The position numbers and the translations under genes are program-made. Positions 1-9,212 of a DNA stretch of 64,000 bases are shown piece by piece. The notes beneath the pieces were generated by a model. That model was given only the letters and a program-made list of their open reading frames with translations, did not search any database and was not told the origin of the DNA. Each line of letters starts with the position of its first letter. Within the stretch, counting starts at the first letter, position 1. Source of the stretch: Haloarcula sp. CBA1127 (GTDB lineage: Archaea > Halobacteriota > Halobacteria > Halobacteriales > Haloarculaceae); contig NZ_BCNB01000006.1 of the NCBI RefSeq assembly GCF_001485575.1, positions 2,480,001-2,544,000 of the forward strand, read 5' to 3'.

Positions 1-357
1 TGTGCGATGCTCGGCGTGGCGGTGCTTGTCTCGACGGTCGCTCGGACCAAAACACACGCGCTGGGTGCCGCACTGGCCATCTGGCTGTGGGTCGCACTGT
101 TGCACGACCTGGTGGCGCTGGGGGCCGTCGCGGGGTTCGACCTCGGGTCCGGCGCTATCGCCGCGGCGATACCGCTCAACCCCGTGGACTGCTTCCGCGT
201 GCTCGCGCTCTCGCAGGTGGACGTGGTCGCCGGCGGGTTCGGAAGTGTGCTGGCCCAGGCTGGGCTGACCACGCCGATGGTCGCCGCGGGACTCGTCGCG
301 TGGGTCGTCGTGCCCGTCGGCGTCGCCGCGAAACTCATTCAGCGGCGGCGTCTCTGA
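1..357 (+). CDS. nosY: NosY-type ABC-2 permease, C-terminal part only
   Basis: The window opens inside this gene; only the last 118 codons and the TGA stop are present. What is visible is a run of hydrophobic segments (about residues 3-20, 22-50 and 92-112 of the visible part) ending in a basic tail, KLIQRRRL, as in an integral membrane permease. The piece NPVDCFRVL resembles the motif known from NosY, the permease of the NosDFY transporter that helps mature nitrous-oxide reductase. That assignment rests on motif memory; another ABC-2 permease is possible. It converges on the next gene with a 2-nt gap. Confidence 0.65.
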   Translation, partial: CAMLGVAVLVSTVARTKTHALGAALAIWLWVALLHDLVALGAVAGFDLGSGAIAAAIPLNPVDCFRVLALSQVDVVAGGFGSVLAQAGLTTPMVAAGLVAWVVVPVGVAAKLIQRRRL

Positions 358-359
358 AG

Positions 360-1256
360 CTAAATCGACTGCAGCGCTGTTTCTTCTGGTTCCTCGAACA
401 GACTGGCGACCCGTTCCGTCGTCTCGGTACGCTCGTGGGCGTTTTCCAGAAGGACAGTCTCGCTGGGGAACAGCTGCTCTCCGAGTTCGAGGCCGTGATC
501 GCGAGCAGTCGACCCCGTGACGGTGAGGTAGACGCCGAGGCCGGTCGCCGCGATGTCTGCCTCTTCCTCGCCGCCCTCCGTGGGATAGGTAAAGGAGACG
601 CCATCGAGCGCACTCGTCCCGAGGACGGCTTCGACAAGCCGTTCGTACCGCGGTGAGATACAGAGTTCGCCCTCGTAGTCGGTGACGAAGGCCCGGTCGA
701 GGGGCCCGTCCTGTGTGTCCATGACCTCCGGCGTCGCCAGCAGCGTGTGGTACACTGTATCCCCCAGCCCGGTCACGACCCGTACGTCCGTGTCCAGCGG
801 ATCGATGCGGTCGTTGATCTCGTGGATGGCGGTCAGCGGTTCGTCTCGAAGCTGAACGACTTCTTCGAGCACGAGGTCGGCGCTGTCGAACCCGAGCGCG
901 AACTCGTGGGTCCGGAGCGCCCGGAACGGTTCCTCGCGGCCGACCAGCTGGACATCACCGTATTCGGTCGGCACGGTAACGCTGTCAAAGACGATCCGTC
1001 GGGGCATCCCGTCGCGGTCGTCACGGAGCAGTGTGTATTCTGGTTCGTACGGCTCATCGAGCGAGGAGTAGTCGCTGATGCGATGGTACACGTCGGCGAC
1101 CGCGTCCTGGTTGCCCTTGGTGACAGCCTTCTCGTAGCGAAGCGTCGAGATGATATCGTCGGCCAGGTCGGTCGTCCCTGTGCGTCCGGCGAGTCGCTCC
1201 AGCACTGCTTCGAGGGGCCGGCCCTTGCGCGGAACGGCCACTCTCGTCGTCGTCAT
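360..1256 (-). CDS. HisG-like (ATP phosphoribosyltransferase-related) protein
   Basis: 298 residues, close to the length of long-form HisG. The N-terminus reads VAVPRKGRPLEAVLERL, which resembles the HisG opening PKGRL-e-AL-lL. Near residues 235-270 it has TVTGSTARDHGL followed by FPSETVLLEN, which resembles the HisG phosphate-loop region (STGSTLKANGL) and the following FPS-A-LI-N stretch. HisG catalyses the first step of histidine synthesis. The middle of this protein is diverged, and no other his gene is visible nearby, so it may be a paralogue with another substrate. It is the first gene downstream of the coiled-coil protein on the same strand (39-nt gap), so the two may be co-transcribed. 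Confidence 0.5.
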   Translation of the reverse strand: MTTTRVAVPRKGRPLEAVLERLAGRTGTTDLADDIISTLRYEKAVTKGNQDAVADVYHRISDYSSLDEPYEPEYTLLRDDRDGMPRRIVFDSVTVPTEYGDVQLVGREEPFRALRTHEFALGFDSADLVLEEVVQLRDEPLTAIHEINDRIDPLDTDVRVVTGLGDTVYHTLLATPEVMDTQDGPLDRAFVTDYEGELCISPRYERLVEAVLGTSALDGVSFTYPTEGGEEEADIAATGLGVYLTVTGSTARDHGLELGEQLFPSETVLLENAHERTETTERVASLFEEPEETALQSI

Positions 1257-1295
1257 TATGCAGGCACAGACGGGGGACCGGTAAAACGAGTTCGG

Positions 1296-2399
1296 TTATT
1301 CGCCGCCGCCGATAACCGACGACAGCTGTTCACGCCACTTTTTGAGCTCTTCGATCTCCGATTCGGTATCGTCGATCCGGTCCGCGAGTTCGCCGTCGTC
1401 GATCTCCTCGCGGACGGCTTCGATATCGTCTTCGAGGTCGTCAAGTTGCCCTTCGACACTCTCGACTTCCTCGGAAAGGTCGTCGACCTGATCGGAGGCG
1501 GACGTGGCTGTATCCGTCGCCGACTGGACCTCGTCCTGGAAACCCTCCAGAGCCTCCTCGAAAGAGTCGAGGCGCTCGCCGAACTCCTGAATCATGTCCT
1601 CGCCAGTGCCGTTCTCTTCGAGGAACTCTTCGAGGGCATCAGTGTACGCACGGAGGTCTGCAACATCGCTCTGTATGCGCTGGATCCGGGCGTCGTTGAC
1701 GCCGCCGGCGTCACTGTCGTTGTCATCTTCGGAGACGGCGTCGAGCGCACGCTTGAGGAGCTTCACGTCTTCGGGGGAGACGTTTTGATCGCGGATTTCC
1801 TGTGCCATTGTCGCGACGACAGCGCCGGATTGTACCTCGGAGTCTGCCGGCGCGGCGTTGCTCTCTTCGGGGGCTTCGACGCCTGAGTCCGGGTTGTTCG
1901 GGTCTGAGAGGTCCAGCGTCTCGATATCCTCGTCGTCATCGTCTTCGAGACCGGGAACGCTGTCGGCGTCGCCAGCGATAACATCTCGAACGGCCTCGTC
2001 GCCGCCTCCGACAAGGTCCTCCTCGTCTTCATCCAGTGGCGGGTCCACACCCTCAATTTCGGGTTCCGTCAGGAACTTCTCGACATCGTCAGTGCCCGTT
2101 GCACGAATGCCGTAGACGGTCGTGTAGTCGGCTTCGGCTTCGAGTTCCTTCTCGAACGCGATCCGGTCTTCGTTGATATCCCAGTACTCGCTGCCGTACT
2201 CGGGGTGGAAGCCAAGATCTTCGACTGCCACGTCGTCTGGAACAGTGTCGACTAGCCTGACTGTCACCGGAACGGACCGTCGCGAAGTGAGATTGAACGC
2301 TATCGCGGGTACGGGGAACTCGTCCGCCTCGAACCGCTTGGTCACTGTCACGCCATCTGCGGCGACAGTGACTTCGTCGTAGGCTTGCGAATTGCTCAT
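1296..2399 (-). CDS. acidic protein with N-terminal beta-rich domain and C-terminal coiled coil
   Basis: 367 residues; I do not recognise a named family. Residues 1-115 look like a compact domain with alternating hydrophobic strands (EVTVAADGVTVTKRFEAD, VPVTVRLVDTVPDDV). Residues 120-210 are an extremely acidic low-complexity linker. Residues 235-360 are heptad-like with many Glu, Asp, Leu and Val (VDDLSEEVESVEGQLDDLED), predicting a long coiled coil. There is no signal peptide or membrane segment, so it is probably cytoplasmic, perhaps a scaffold. The ATG at 2399 lies about 25 nt from a TATA-like CTTTAATACT box, so the transcript is leaderless. A perfect palindrome sits directly upstream of that box. 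Confidence 0.75.
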   Translation of the reverse strand: MSNSQAYDEVTVAADGVTVTKRFEADEFPVPAIAFNLTSRRSVPVTVRLVDTVPDDVAVEDLGFHPEYGSEYWDINEDRIAFEKELEAEADYTTVYGIRATGTDDVEKFLTEPEIEGVDPPLDEDEEDLVGGGDEAVRDVIAGDADSVPGLEDDDDEDIETLDLSDPNNPDSGVEAPEESNAAPADSEVQSGAVVATMAQEIRDQNVSPEDVKLLKRALDAVSEDDNDSDAGGVNDARIQRIQSDVADLRAYTDALEEFLEENGTGEDMIQEFGERLDSFEEALEGFQDEVQSATDTATSASDQVDDLSEEVESVEGQLDDLEDDIEAVREEIDDGELADRIDDTESEIEELKKWREQLSSVIGGGE

Positions 2400-2420
2400 G
2401 GTCTGTATGGTCTCAGCAAT

Positions 2421-2440
2421 AGTATTAAAGGTACGTACCT
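2421..2440 (-). promoter_or_regulatory. TATA-like box with adjoining perfect 12-bp palindrome
   Basis: On the minus strand CTTTAATACT (2430-2421) is at the right distance for a leaderless start at 2399. The perfect palindrome AGGTACGTACCT (2429-2440) overlaps the upstream edge, where the BRE and TFB contact lies. A bound protein there would compete with or recruit TFB. The core GGTACGTACC recurs at the top6B promoter. Confidence 0.5.
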
Positions 2441-2570
2441 GACCAACATTTACACCTTTTTTCTATACGATACCGATTAATATAATCTAGAGACGTAACC
2501 TCAGTAACACGAACAGGACGTGAGCCAGCAAAGACGGACAGTCCGTCCGGGCGGTACTGGCAAGCCGTTT

Positions 2571-3419
2571 TCAGTCGAGATCGTACCGGTCGCCGATTTC
2601 AACAATTGAAAGCGTCGAAGGGTGCGCGAAGCTGTTGGCATGGTTGTGCAGAACGGTCGGCTCCGTCGTCATCCCCTTCCACATATCCCAGTGGGTTGGA
2701 ATGAGGGTATCCAGTTGGAGTTCGTTTGCAGCTTCGATAATCATGTTCTCGTCGTTGTACCACTGCGTTCGCGTGGGTTCGCCGGTCTCCTTGTCGTCAA
2801 TCATTCCGACAGTCCCGAACGCGAGGACGCCGACGTCGATATCGTAGCGCTCGCCGACGGATTCGAACTCGCCGGGGCGGGCGTCGCCCCCGTGGAAGAA
2901 CGTGCCGGAGTCGTGTTCGAACACGTACGACACTGGATGCTCGGCGTCGGGGTCGTTGGCTGGTTCGACGTGTACTGTCAGGTCGCCGATTTCGAGCGTG
3001 TCCCCCTCCGTGACTTCGTGGAGCTGGTCGTCGGTGACGCTGTAGTTCTCCAGCCACGCCTCCTCTCGGATAACGTCGTGACCGCTGTCGGTCGTGTAGT
3101 AGTCCGCGCCCGTCCCAGCGAGAATCGGGGCCTGGGACGGCCCGTGAACGTGGTCGGTGTGTTCGTGGGTACCTAGAACCGCGTCGCACTCGGTGATGTC
3201 CTCGGGGTTGAACGGCACTGGGACCATCCGAACGGTTCGCGGCGGGTCGCCAATGCCGAGATACGGGTCGATGAAGACGGTCGTCCCGCCACTGGATTTC
3301 ACGATGAAGCCGTTACAGCCCAGATACCAGATCGCCAGTCCGTCGGGTGTCGCCGACTCCACCGCACGCGGGAGCCAGTCGTCCCAGTCGGATTCGACTG
3401 TCATGTCGGGAGATGCCAC
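2571..3419 (-). CDS. metallo-beta-lactamase-fold hydrolase (UlaG-like)
   Basis: 282 residues. The zinc-binding signature HEHTDH (within GTHEHTDHVHGP) lies near residue 85, with further metal-ligand candidates in GGDAR and IPTHWDMW downstream. This arrangement is typical of the UlaG/UPF0173-like branch of the metallo-beta-lactamase superfamily, cytosolic hydrolases such as L-ascorbate-6-phosphate lactonase. The actual substrate cannot be inferred. No signal peptide is seen. The start may be the ATG at 3419 or the next in-frame ATG at 3404 (MTVESDWDDW). It is divergent from the UspA gene, sharing about 100 nt of upstream DNA. Confidence 0.8.
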   Translation of the reverse strand: MASPDMTVESDWDDWLPRAVESATPDGLAIWYLGCNGFIVKSSGGTTVFIDPYLGIGDPPRTVRMVPVPFNPEDITECDAVLGTHEHTDHVHGPSQAPILAGTGADYYTTDSGHDVIREEAWLENYSVTDDQLHEVTEGDTLEIGDLTVHVEPANDPDAEHPVSYVFEHDSGTFFHGGDARPGEFESVGERYDIDVGVLAFGTVGMIDDKETGEPTRTQWYNDENMIIEAANELQLDTLIPTHWDMWKGMTTEPTVLHNHANSFAHPSTLSIVEIGDRYDLD

Positions 3420-3517
3420 GCCCGGTCGCTAAGATGTTTCGAAGACGCCGGGCCGTCTCCCGCTATCTGAGAACGGAACCCTCGGTTTATTTCCTACCTG
3501 AGAGATATACGACCTGT

Positions 3518-3967
3518 ATGTACGATCACATCCTCCTCGCCTCAGATGGGACAGAAGCCTCGACCAACGCCGAATCCCACGCGATTGCCCTCGCAGCGGA
3601 ACACGGCGCGGCTCTCCACGTGCTGTATGTCGTCGACGAGGACGTGTACACGGCCTACAGCGGTGACGAGTACGTCGACGAATCGGAGGGACCGGAGCAC
3701 GGCCTCGAAGAGACGGGCCAGGAGACGCTGGCCCGGATAGAGGCCGATGCAGAGGCATCCGGCGTCGACGTGACGACGACCCTGAAACACGGACGGCCGG
3801 CCGAATCCATCATCGAAACCGCCGACGAGGTGGACGTCGATCTGCTCGTGCTCGGGACGAAGCGGCGGCCGGCGGAGTACCGCAGTCTCCTCGGCAGCAT
3901 CACGGACAAGGTGCTCAGGCTAAGCGAACGACCAGCGGTCGTGGTGAAAACCGAAGTCGAGGAGTAA
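3518..3967 (+). CDS. universal stress protein, UspA family
   Basis: 149 residues beginning MYDHILLASDGTEAS, the usual UspA opening strand with its Asp. It ends with DLLVLGTKRR and a GSITDKVLRLSERPAVVV segment corresponding to the ATP-binding G-(2)-G-(9)-G-S region. The canonical glycine-rich loop is altered here to GTKRRPAEYRSLLGS, so ATP binding may be weak. The ATG at 3518 is chosen over upstream in-frame codons because the family starts here and because a TTTAT box (3486-3490) lies about 28 nt upstream, implying a leaderless mRNA. It is a small cytoplasmic stress protein of undefined partner. Confidence 0.9.
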   Translation: MYDHILLASDGTEASTNAESHAIALAAEHGAALHVLYVVDEDVYTAYSGDEYVDESEGPEHGLEETGQETLARIEADAEASGVDVTTTLKHGRPAESIIETADEVDVDLLVLGTKRRPAEYRSLLGSITDKVLRLSERPAVVVKTEVEE

Positions 3968-3991
3968 CTGCCCAGTCGGTCGAATGTGTCA

Positions 3992-4049
3992 CTGACGGAT
4001 GGTAGCTGTCGGCGGAACAGTGTAGCTGACGGATGGTAGCTGTCGGCGG
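3992..4049 (+). repeat. imperfectly spaced tandem repeat, 24-bp unit, 34-bp period
   Basis: The unit beginning CTGACGGATGGTAGCTGTCG occurs at 3992-4015 and again, identical over 24 bases, at 4026-4049. It lies in the 146-bp gap between the convergent uspA-like and ylbF-like genes. Two copies only; it looks like a local duplication rather than an array. Confidence 0.85.
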
Positions 4050-4113
4050 TATCGACGTTCTTGACCGATGGCTTCGGAGTCAGAGAAAAACGCACCGCGA
4101 GAAGTATCGCTGT

Positions 4114-4515
4114 TCAGTCCTCGCAGCAACCGCCGGCTTTCTGGCCGAAGTCGACGGCCAGTTCCTCGGAGACGATTTCGTTGAGTTCCTGCAGGCGCAG
4201 TTCGAGTTCGTTCTGGGCTTCCAGATAGTCACTCATTACCGGGATGTCGTGGAGTTCCTCCTGCTTTTGCTGGACTTTCCGGAGGTCCTCCTGAGAGGCG
4301 TTTCCGGTCTGGCGGGCGAGCATGAACTCCTCGCGGATCTGCTCGAACTCCTTGATGGCCGCCTGCGCCTCGTCGTGGTTCTCGACAGCGTCTTTCGTCT
4401 CCTTGAATCGCTGGTACACCGGTAGCTCGGCGATCGCTTCGCCGAACTCTGTAGCGAGCGCCTCGACGTGGTCACCGTCGATATCAGCGGCGGTATCGGT
4501 CTCGATGCTCATCAC
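4114..4515 (-). CDS. YlbF/YmcA-like helical protein
   Basis: 133 residues, almost entirely helical, with the YlbF (DUF964) pattern: ELPVYQRFKETKDAVENH, then a long helix and EELHDIPVMSDYLEAQNELE. In Bacillus, YlbF-type proteins act with YmcA and YaaT around RNase Y; what the archaeal versions do is not established to my knowledge. The protein ends GGCCED, a vicinal cysteine pair at the C-terminus that could bind metal or be redox-active. Two consecutive ATGs (4515 and 4512) make the start uncertain by one residue. Confidence 0.75.
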   Translation of the reverse strand: MMSIETDTAADIDGDHVEALATEFGEAIAELPVYQRFKETKDAVENHDEAQAAIKEFEQIREEFMLARQTGNASQEDLRKVQQKQEELHDIPVMSDYLEAQNELELRLQELNEIVSEELAVDFGQKAGGCCED

Positions 4516-4805
4516 CGATTGGTATGGACTCGGGCGGTATAGGCCTGCCGAAACCGGGTTGTTCTATGCGGGATATCGGTCCCTGGCAGCGTTCCTGCCG
4601 TGTTGTCGCTCGCATCGGATTCTCGGGCCGACAGTTGTTCAACGTTGAATCGGGAAGCCGTGTTTGTCGCAGTTGTTGTGGTCTGCCGGAGCGCCGCTAT
4701 ACTGGTCGCTCTGTAGCTTCGCTCCTGGCGAGATTCGCTCAAACCAGTTATCAGCTGATATAATCAGTCGAAAACGGTATATTAGTTTCTAAGATAGACC
4801 TTACA

Positions 4806-6122
4806 ATGGCAAAAACTGCATCCGAAGACAGTCTGCTACCGGAGTCTGTCGACGACAGCGGGGAGTTCTGGCTCCACGCGTTCGAATCGCTTGTCGCGGA
4901 TTTACCGGAAGCTGCGTTCGTGGTCGATGCGGACGGCGATATCACACACTGGAACGACACGGTTGGACAGATGCTCGGACTCCCGGCGAGCGAGGCGGTC
5001 GGGATGAACGCATACGACGTGTTCGGCACAGAGGGGCAGGACGAAACGCTCGCTCAGGAAGTCATCAGAACGGGCGAGCCAGTCCGCGAAGACGAGTTCC
5101 GCTCGGCCGAGCGACCTGACGGGACGATGGCACACGCGCGTGCAGTGGCAATTCCGCTAATGGGTCCCGGCGGAGACGCTATCGGTGCCTTAGAGCTACT
5201 GATCGATTTCAGCGATATCGTCGAACAGCGTGAGGCGCTCCAGAACCTCCAGTCACAGATGGCGACGGACGTCGAGTCAGCTGTCGGTGAAATCGGCGAC
5301 TCCGCCGCGGCCGTTACCGAGCAGTCCGACGAAATCAAGGAGATGGCCGGCGAGCAATCCGACAACCTCGACGAGGTCCAGTCCGAGGTCTCCGGGTTCA
5401 GCGCGACCGTCGAGGAAATCGCCTCCAGCGCCGAGGAAGTGAGCAGTCAGAGCGGCGAGGCCAGGGAACTCGCCGAAGAATCCGTCGAGACGGCCGAGGA
5501 AACAATCGAACGCGTCGAGGACGCGACGGAGTCCGCCGAACAGGTCGCGTCGGACTCGACGGAGCTTCGGGGCCACATCGAGGAGATCGACGAGTTCGTC
5601 GAGGTCATCAACGACATCGCGGACCAGACGAATATGCTGGCGCTGAACGCCAACATCGAAGCCGCACGGAGCAACAGCGACAGTGACGGGTTCGCGGTCG
5701 TCGCCGACGAAATCAAAGAGCTGGCCGACGAATCGAAACAGCACGCCGACGAGGTCGAGCGAATCGTCGGGGAGGTCCGTGAGATGGCCGACAGCACCGC
5801 CGAGAACGTCGAGGAGACGACGGACGCGATTCAGCAGGCGCTCACTGACTTAGAGACGGTGCTCGACAACCAGCAGGCAATCGTCGACGCGACCTCAGAG
5901 ACGGAACAGGGTATCGGCGAGGTTGCGGCGGCGACGGATGACCAGGCTGCAAGCGCCGAAGAGATCGCTAGCATGATCGACGAAATCGCCCAGCGTGCTG
6001 CCGAGGTGTCCGAGTCCATCGACGAGCTGGCTGGCGCAAACGAGACCCAGCACCGGATGGCCCAAGACTTAGAAGAGAACGTCGAGCGGGTCGAGCGCCG
6101 ACTCGCCGAAATTATGGAGTGA
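4806..6122 (+). CDS. soluble PAS-domain methyl-accepting transducer (Htr)
   Basis: 438 residues without membrane segments. Residues 20-135 form a PAS domain (AAFVVDADGDITHWNDTVGQMLG). Residues 150-430 form the coiled-coil signalling domain, with the conserved hairpin tip DIADQTNMLALNANIEAARS and flanking Glu/Gln-rich methylation helices. It should pass a cytoplasmic signal (redox, small ligand or light-linked) to a CheA/CheW array that controls archaellum rotation. The che genes are not in this window. The promoter region contains GGTATATTAG at about 4776, roughly 30 nt before ATG. Four kinases and receivers follow downstream beyond dph2. Confidence 0.9.
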   Translation: MAKTASEDSLLPESVDDSGEFWLHAFESLVADLPEAAFVVDADGDITHWNDTVGQMLGLPASEAVGMNAYDVFGTEGQDETLAQEVIRTGEPVREDEFRSAERPDGTMAHARAVAIPLMGPGGDAIGALELLIDFSDIVEQREALQNLQSQMATDVESAVGEIGDSAAAVTEQSDEIKEMAGEQSDNLDEVQSEVSGFSATVEEIASSAEEVSSQSGEARELAEESVETAEETIERVEDATESAEQVASDSTELRGHIEEIDEFVEVINDIADQTNMLALNANIEAARSNSDSDGFAVVADEIKELADESKQHADEVERIVGEVREMADSTAENVEETTDAIQQALTDLETVLDNQQAIVDATSETEQGIGEVAAATDDQAASAEEIASMIDEIAQRAAEVSESIDELAGANETQHRMAQDLEENVERVERRLAEIME

Positions 6123-6176
6123 CTGCCGCTCACCGAAACACGGGGGTTATGCCGCTCGAACCGATACAGGGTTGCA

Positions 6177-7223
6177 ATGAGTCAAGAGCGGACTGACGGC
6201 GACCTCCGGAACACCGGACTGTCGCTCAAGCACGACCGCGAGTGGGATTACGAACTCGACCGAATCGTCGAAGCCGTCGAAGAACGCGACGCCGAGAAAG
6301 TGGGCCTGCAGTTCCCCGAGGGACTGAAGCGCCGCGGCCCGGCCGTGGCCGATGACCTCCGCGAGAACCTCCCCGACGACGTGACGGTACTGCTCTCGGG
6401 CCAGCCCTGCTACGGTGCCTGTGACCTCGATACGTACATGATGCGCCGGACGGACGTGTTCGTCCACTTCGGCCACTCACCGATGAAAGAATCGGACAAG
6501 ATCATTTACGTCCCGCTGTTCTCCAACGTCGACGTCTTCCCAATCATGGAACAGGCCCGCGAGGAGCAACTGGCCGACCCCGAAGAAGACCCCGACGTGG
6601 GGCTGGTGACGACGGCCCAGCACATGAACAAGTTCGACGAGATGCGCGAGTGGTTGGAGGAGCGTGGCTACACGGTCCATACCCGGCGCGGCGACGAGCG
6701 ACTGACCCACGAAGGACAGGTGCTCGGCTGTAACTACGCCAGCGCCGACGTTGACGCCGACCAGATGCTGTACGTCGGTGGCGGGAAGTTCCACCCGCTC
6801 GGGTTGGCGATGGAGCACCCCGACAAACACGTTGTCATCGCCGACCCCGTGAACAACGTCGTCACCGTCGCCGACACGGAGAAGTTCATGAAGCAGCGCT
6901 ACGGCGCGGTCCACCGCGCGATGGACGCCGAGTCATGGGGCGTCATCTTCTGTACCAAGATCGGGCAGGGCCGCTGGGATCAGGCCGAGGAAATCGTCGA
7001 AAACAACGAGAACGCCTACCTCATCACGATGGACGAGGTGACGCCGGACCGGCTGACGAACTTCGGAATGGACGCCTACGTCAACACTGGCTGTCCGCGT
7101 ATTACCACCGACGACGGCCCGCAGTTCAAGAAGCCGATGCTCACCCCCGGCGAGTACGAGATCGCCATCGGCGAGAAGCCGCTCGATTCGCTGGAGTTCG
7201 ACACCTTCCACGGCACCTGGTAG
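6177..7223 (+). CDS. dph2: 2-(3-amino-3-carboxypropyl)histidine synthase Dph2 (diphthamide synthesis step 1)
   Basis: 348 residues. Dph2 transfers the 3-amino-3-carboxypropyl group of SAM to a histidine of elongation factor 2 with a [4Fe-4S] cluster held by three cysteines. Three well-spaced cysteines fit: C82 (YGACD), C185 (LGCNYA) and C306 (GCPRI). The characteristic sequence QFPEGL is near residue 45. Length agrees with archaeal homodimeric Dph2. The ATG at 6177 follows the transducer gene by 54 nt on the same strand. An oxygen-sensitive cluster enzyme in a soluble cytoplasmic setting is expected. Assignment is strong from the motif set. Confidence 0.93.
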   Translation: MSQERTDGDLRNTGLSLKHDREWDYELDRIVEAVEERDAEKVGLQFPEGLKRRGPAVADDLRENLPDDVTVLLSGQPCYGACDLDTYMMRRTDVFVHFGHSPMKESDKIIYVPLFSNVDVFPIMEQAREEQLADPEEDPDVGLVTTAQHMNKFDEMREWLEERGYTVHTRRGDERLTHEGQVLGCNYASADVDADQMLYVGGGKFHPLGLAMEHPDKHVVIADPVNNVVTVADTEKFMKQRYGAVHRAMDAESWGVIFCTKIGQGRWDQAEEIVENNENAYLITMDEVTPDRLTNFGMDAYVNTGCPRITTDDGPQFKKPMLTPGEYEIAIGEKPLDSLEFDTFHGTW

Positions 7224-7283
7224 CGTTCTCACACCTGAGAACGGCGGGAGTACAGTCTTGTAGCCTGCCAGCGCACCACACGT

Positions 7284-9212
7284 ATGGCTTCTACGGAGGA
7301 CACTGCTCTTTTCCGCGACGTGTTCCAGGCGAATCCGGACCCGATTATGATCCACGACGCCGACACCGGGACTGTCGTCAGAGCGAACGAGGCAGCGGGC
7401 GCGTTGCTCGGGCGTCCGCCGGCAGATGTCGTCGGGATGCACGTCGGCGAGTTCAGCCCGCCGGGGTTTTCGACGGCAGACGCAAACGCTCTGATTACGG
7501 AGGCAGCCACATCGGGGTCGGCACAGGTCGAGTGGTCGACACAGGGTCCGGACGGTGAGAGCCGGCTGGTCGAAGTGTCGCTCGAACGCGCCGTCATCGA
7601 CGACACAACCCGCGTTGTGGCGTTCATTCACGACGTGACCGAGATCCGCCGACAGGAGCGCAAACACACTGAACGGAGCAAGCAACTCCAGACGCTGATC
7701 GAGAACCTTCCGGTCGTCGTGTTCACGCTCAACCCTGACGGCGTCTTTACTTACTCGGCTGGGAAGGGACTGGACGAACTCGGGATCGAACCCGGCGAGT
7801 TCGAAGGGGCCTCTGTGTTCGAGGTCTATAGCCAGTATCCGGACATCATCACTGCCGTCGAGCGAGCGCTGGACGGGGAAGAGGTCCGGGTGACCCAGGA
7901 GATCGACGGCCTCGTCTTCGAGACGTGGTATCGGCCGGTGTTCGACGACGGAGAGCTAACGCAGGTGGTCAGCGTCGCCCGCGACATCACTGACCTCAAA
8001 CAGCGCGAAGCACGCATCGAAACACTCAGCGAGGCGACGAACGAACTGCTGTACACTCGCACGGAGCGTGCGGTCGCGGACACGGTGACGCAGATCGCAC
8101 AGCGCATCATCGACCAGCCGCTGGCGGCGATGTGGTCCTACGACAGCGACGACGACACCCTCTATCCGATCGGTGCAACAAGCGAGGCGGCAGACTTCGC
8201 GGCGGTGGAGACGGCATCTGACCTCCCACCGATGGGTCCCGAAAGCGACGAAAACCGCCTGTTCCACGATGGCAGTCCGACCGTCGTCGAGGACTACCAG
8301 ACGCTATCGAACCCATCAGTCCCTCAGACACCGCTGCGAACGGTGCTGTTTCTCCCCCTCGAGGACTACGGGATACTGTGTATCGGCTCGCCGACTGTCG
8401 AATCCTTCGACAGCCACGACCGGTTCTTGCTCGAGATCCTTGCGAGTACTGGGGCCGCTGCGCTGGACCGGGTCGAACGGGAGACGCGGCTCAAATCCAA
8501 GCAGACGGAGCTCGAGCGGTCGAACGAGGCGCTCCAGCAGTTCGCCTACATCGCCTCACACGACCTGCAGGAACCCCTCCGGATGGTATCGAGCTACGTT
8601 GATCTGCTGGACAGTGAGTACGGTGACGATCTCGACGACGAGGCGGCCGAGTACATGGCCTTCGCCGTGGACGGGGCTCGCCGAATGCAGGAGATGGTCA
8701 ACGCCTTACTCCGGTACTCGCGAGTCGAGACGAACTCGGGTGACTTCGAGGAAACAGACCCGGAGGCGGTGCTCGACCGGACGGGAGACGCCTTGCAGAT
8801 GCGAATAGCGGAGGTGGACGCGACCATCACAGCGGAGTCACTGCCACCCGTCGAAGCCGATCCGAACCAGGTCGGGCAAGTGTTCCAGAATCTGCTGGAA
8901 AACGCCATCGAGTACGCCGTGGAAGCCGATATCGAACCCCGCGTCGAGGTCAGCGCCGAAGAAGACGACGACATGGTGACGTTCACCGTCTCGGACAACG
9001 GACCCGGGATTCCGGCGGCGGACCACGAGGAGGTGTTCGACATCTTCCACCGCGCCGGGGCCCACGACACGGAGGGAACCGGCATCGGGCTGGCCGTCTG
9101 CCAGCGAATCGTCCTGCGCCACGACGGGCGTATCTGGGTCGAACCGTCGGACGATGGCGCGACATTCAAATTTACGCTGCCCGCGGTGACGGAGGTGAGT
9201 GGCGATGACTGA
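7284..9212 (+). CDS. PAS-PAS-GAF sensor histidine kinase
   Basis: 642 residues, soluble. PAS 1 covers about 8-115 ([23 protein letters not shown]) and PAS 2 about 130-240 ([20 protein letters not shown]). A GAF domain spans about 250-405, followed by a DHp helix with the phospho-acceptor His426 in [11 protein letters not shown], then a HATPase_c domain with NAIEYA (N box), DNGPGIP (G1) and GTGIGLAVC (G2). The HDLQEPLR H-box is the type found in bacteriophytochrome-like and haloarchaeal kinases, which often pair with Rcp1-like receivers. The next gene encodes exactly such a receiver and overlaps this stop codon, so the two are translationally coupled partners. Confidence 0.93.
   Translation: MASTEDTALFRDVFQANPDPIMIHDADTGTVVRANEAAGALLGRPPADVVGMHVGEFSPPGFSTADANALITEAATSGSAQVEWSTQGPDGESRLVEVSLERAVIDDTTRVVAFIHDVTEIRRQERKHTERSKQLQTLIENLPVVVFTLNPDGVFTYSAGKGLDELGIEPGEFEGASVFEVYSQYPDIITAVERALDGEEVRVTQEIDGLVFETWYRPVFDDGELTQVVSVARDITDLKQREARIETLSEATNELLYTRTERAVADTVTQIAQRIIDQPLAAMWSYDSDDDTLYPIGATSEAADFAAVETASDLPPMGPESDENRLFHDGSPTVVEDYQTLSNPSVPQTPLRTVLFLPLEDYGILCIGSPTVESFDSHDRFLLEILASTGAAALDRVERETRLKSKQTELERSNEALQQFAYIASHDLQEPLRMVSSYVDLLDSEYGDDLDDEAAEYMAFAVDGARRMQEMVNALLRYSRVETNSGDFEETDPEAVLDRTGDALQMRIAEVDATITAESLPPVEADPNQVGQVFQNLLENAIEYAVEADIEPRVEVSAEEDDDMVTFTVSDNGPGIPAADHEEVFDIFHRAGAHDTEGTGIGLAVCQRIVLRHDGRIWVEPSDDGATFKFTLPAVTEVSGDD

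Noticed and set aside
747-1886. 379-codon plus-strand frame over the HisG-like and coiled-coil genes
   Set aside because: It spans two well-supported minus-strand genes and the gap between them, and its residues mirror their acidic codons.
4516-4805. Possible small gene (76-codon minus frame) between the YlbF-like and transducer genes
   Set aside because: Ser/Thr/Arg-rich translation without acidic halophile character, no promoter at its start; the region is best read as divergent promoter DNA.
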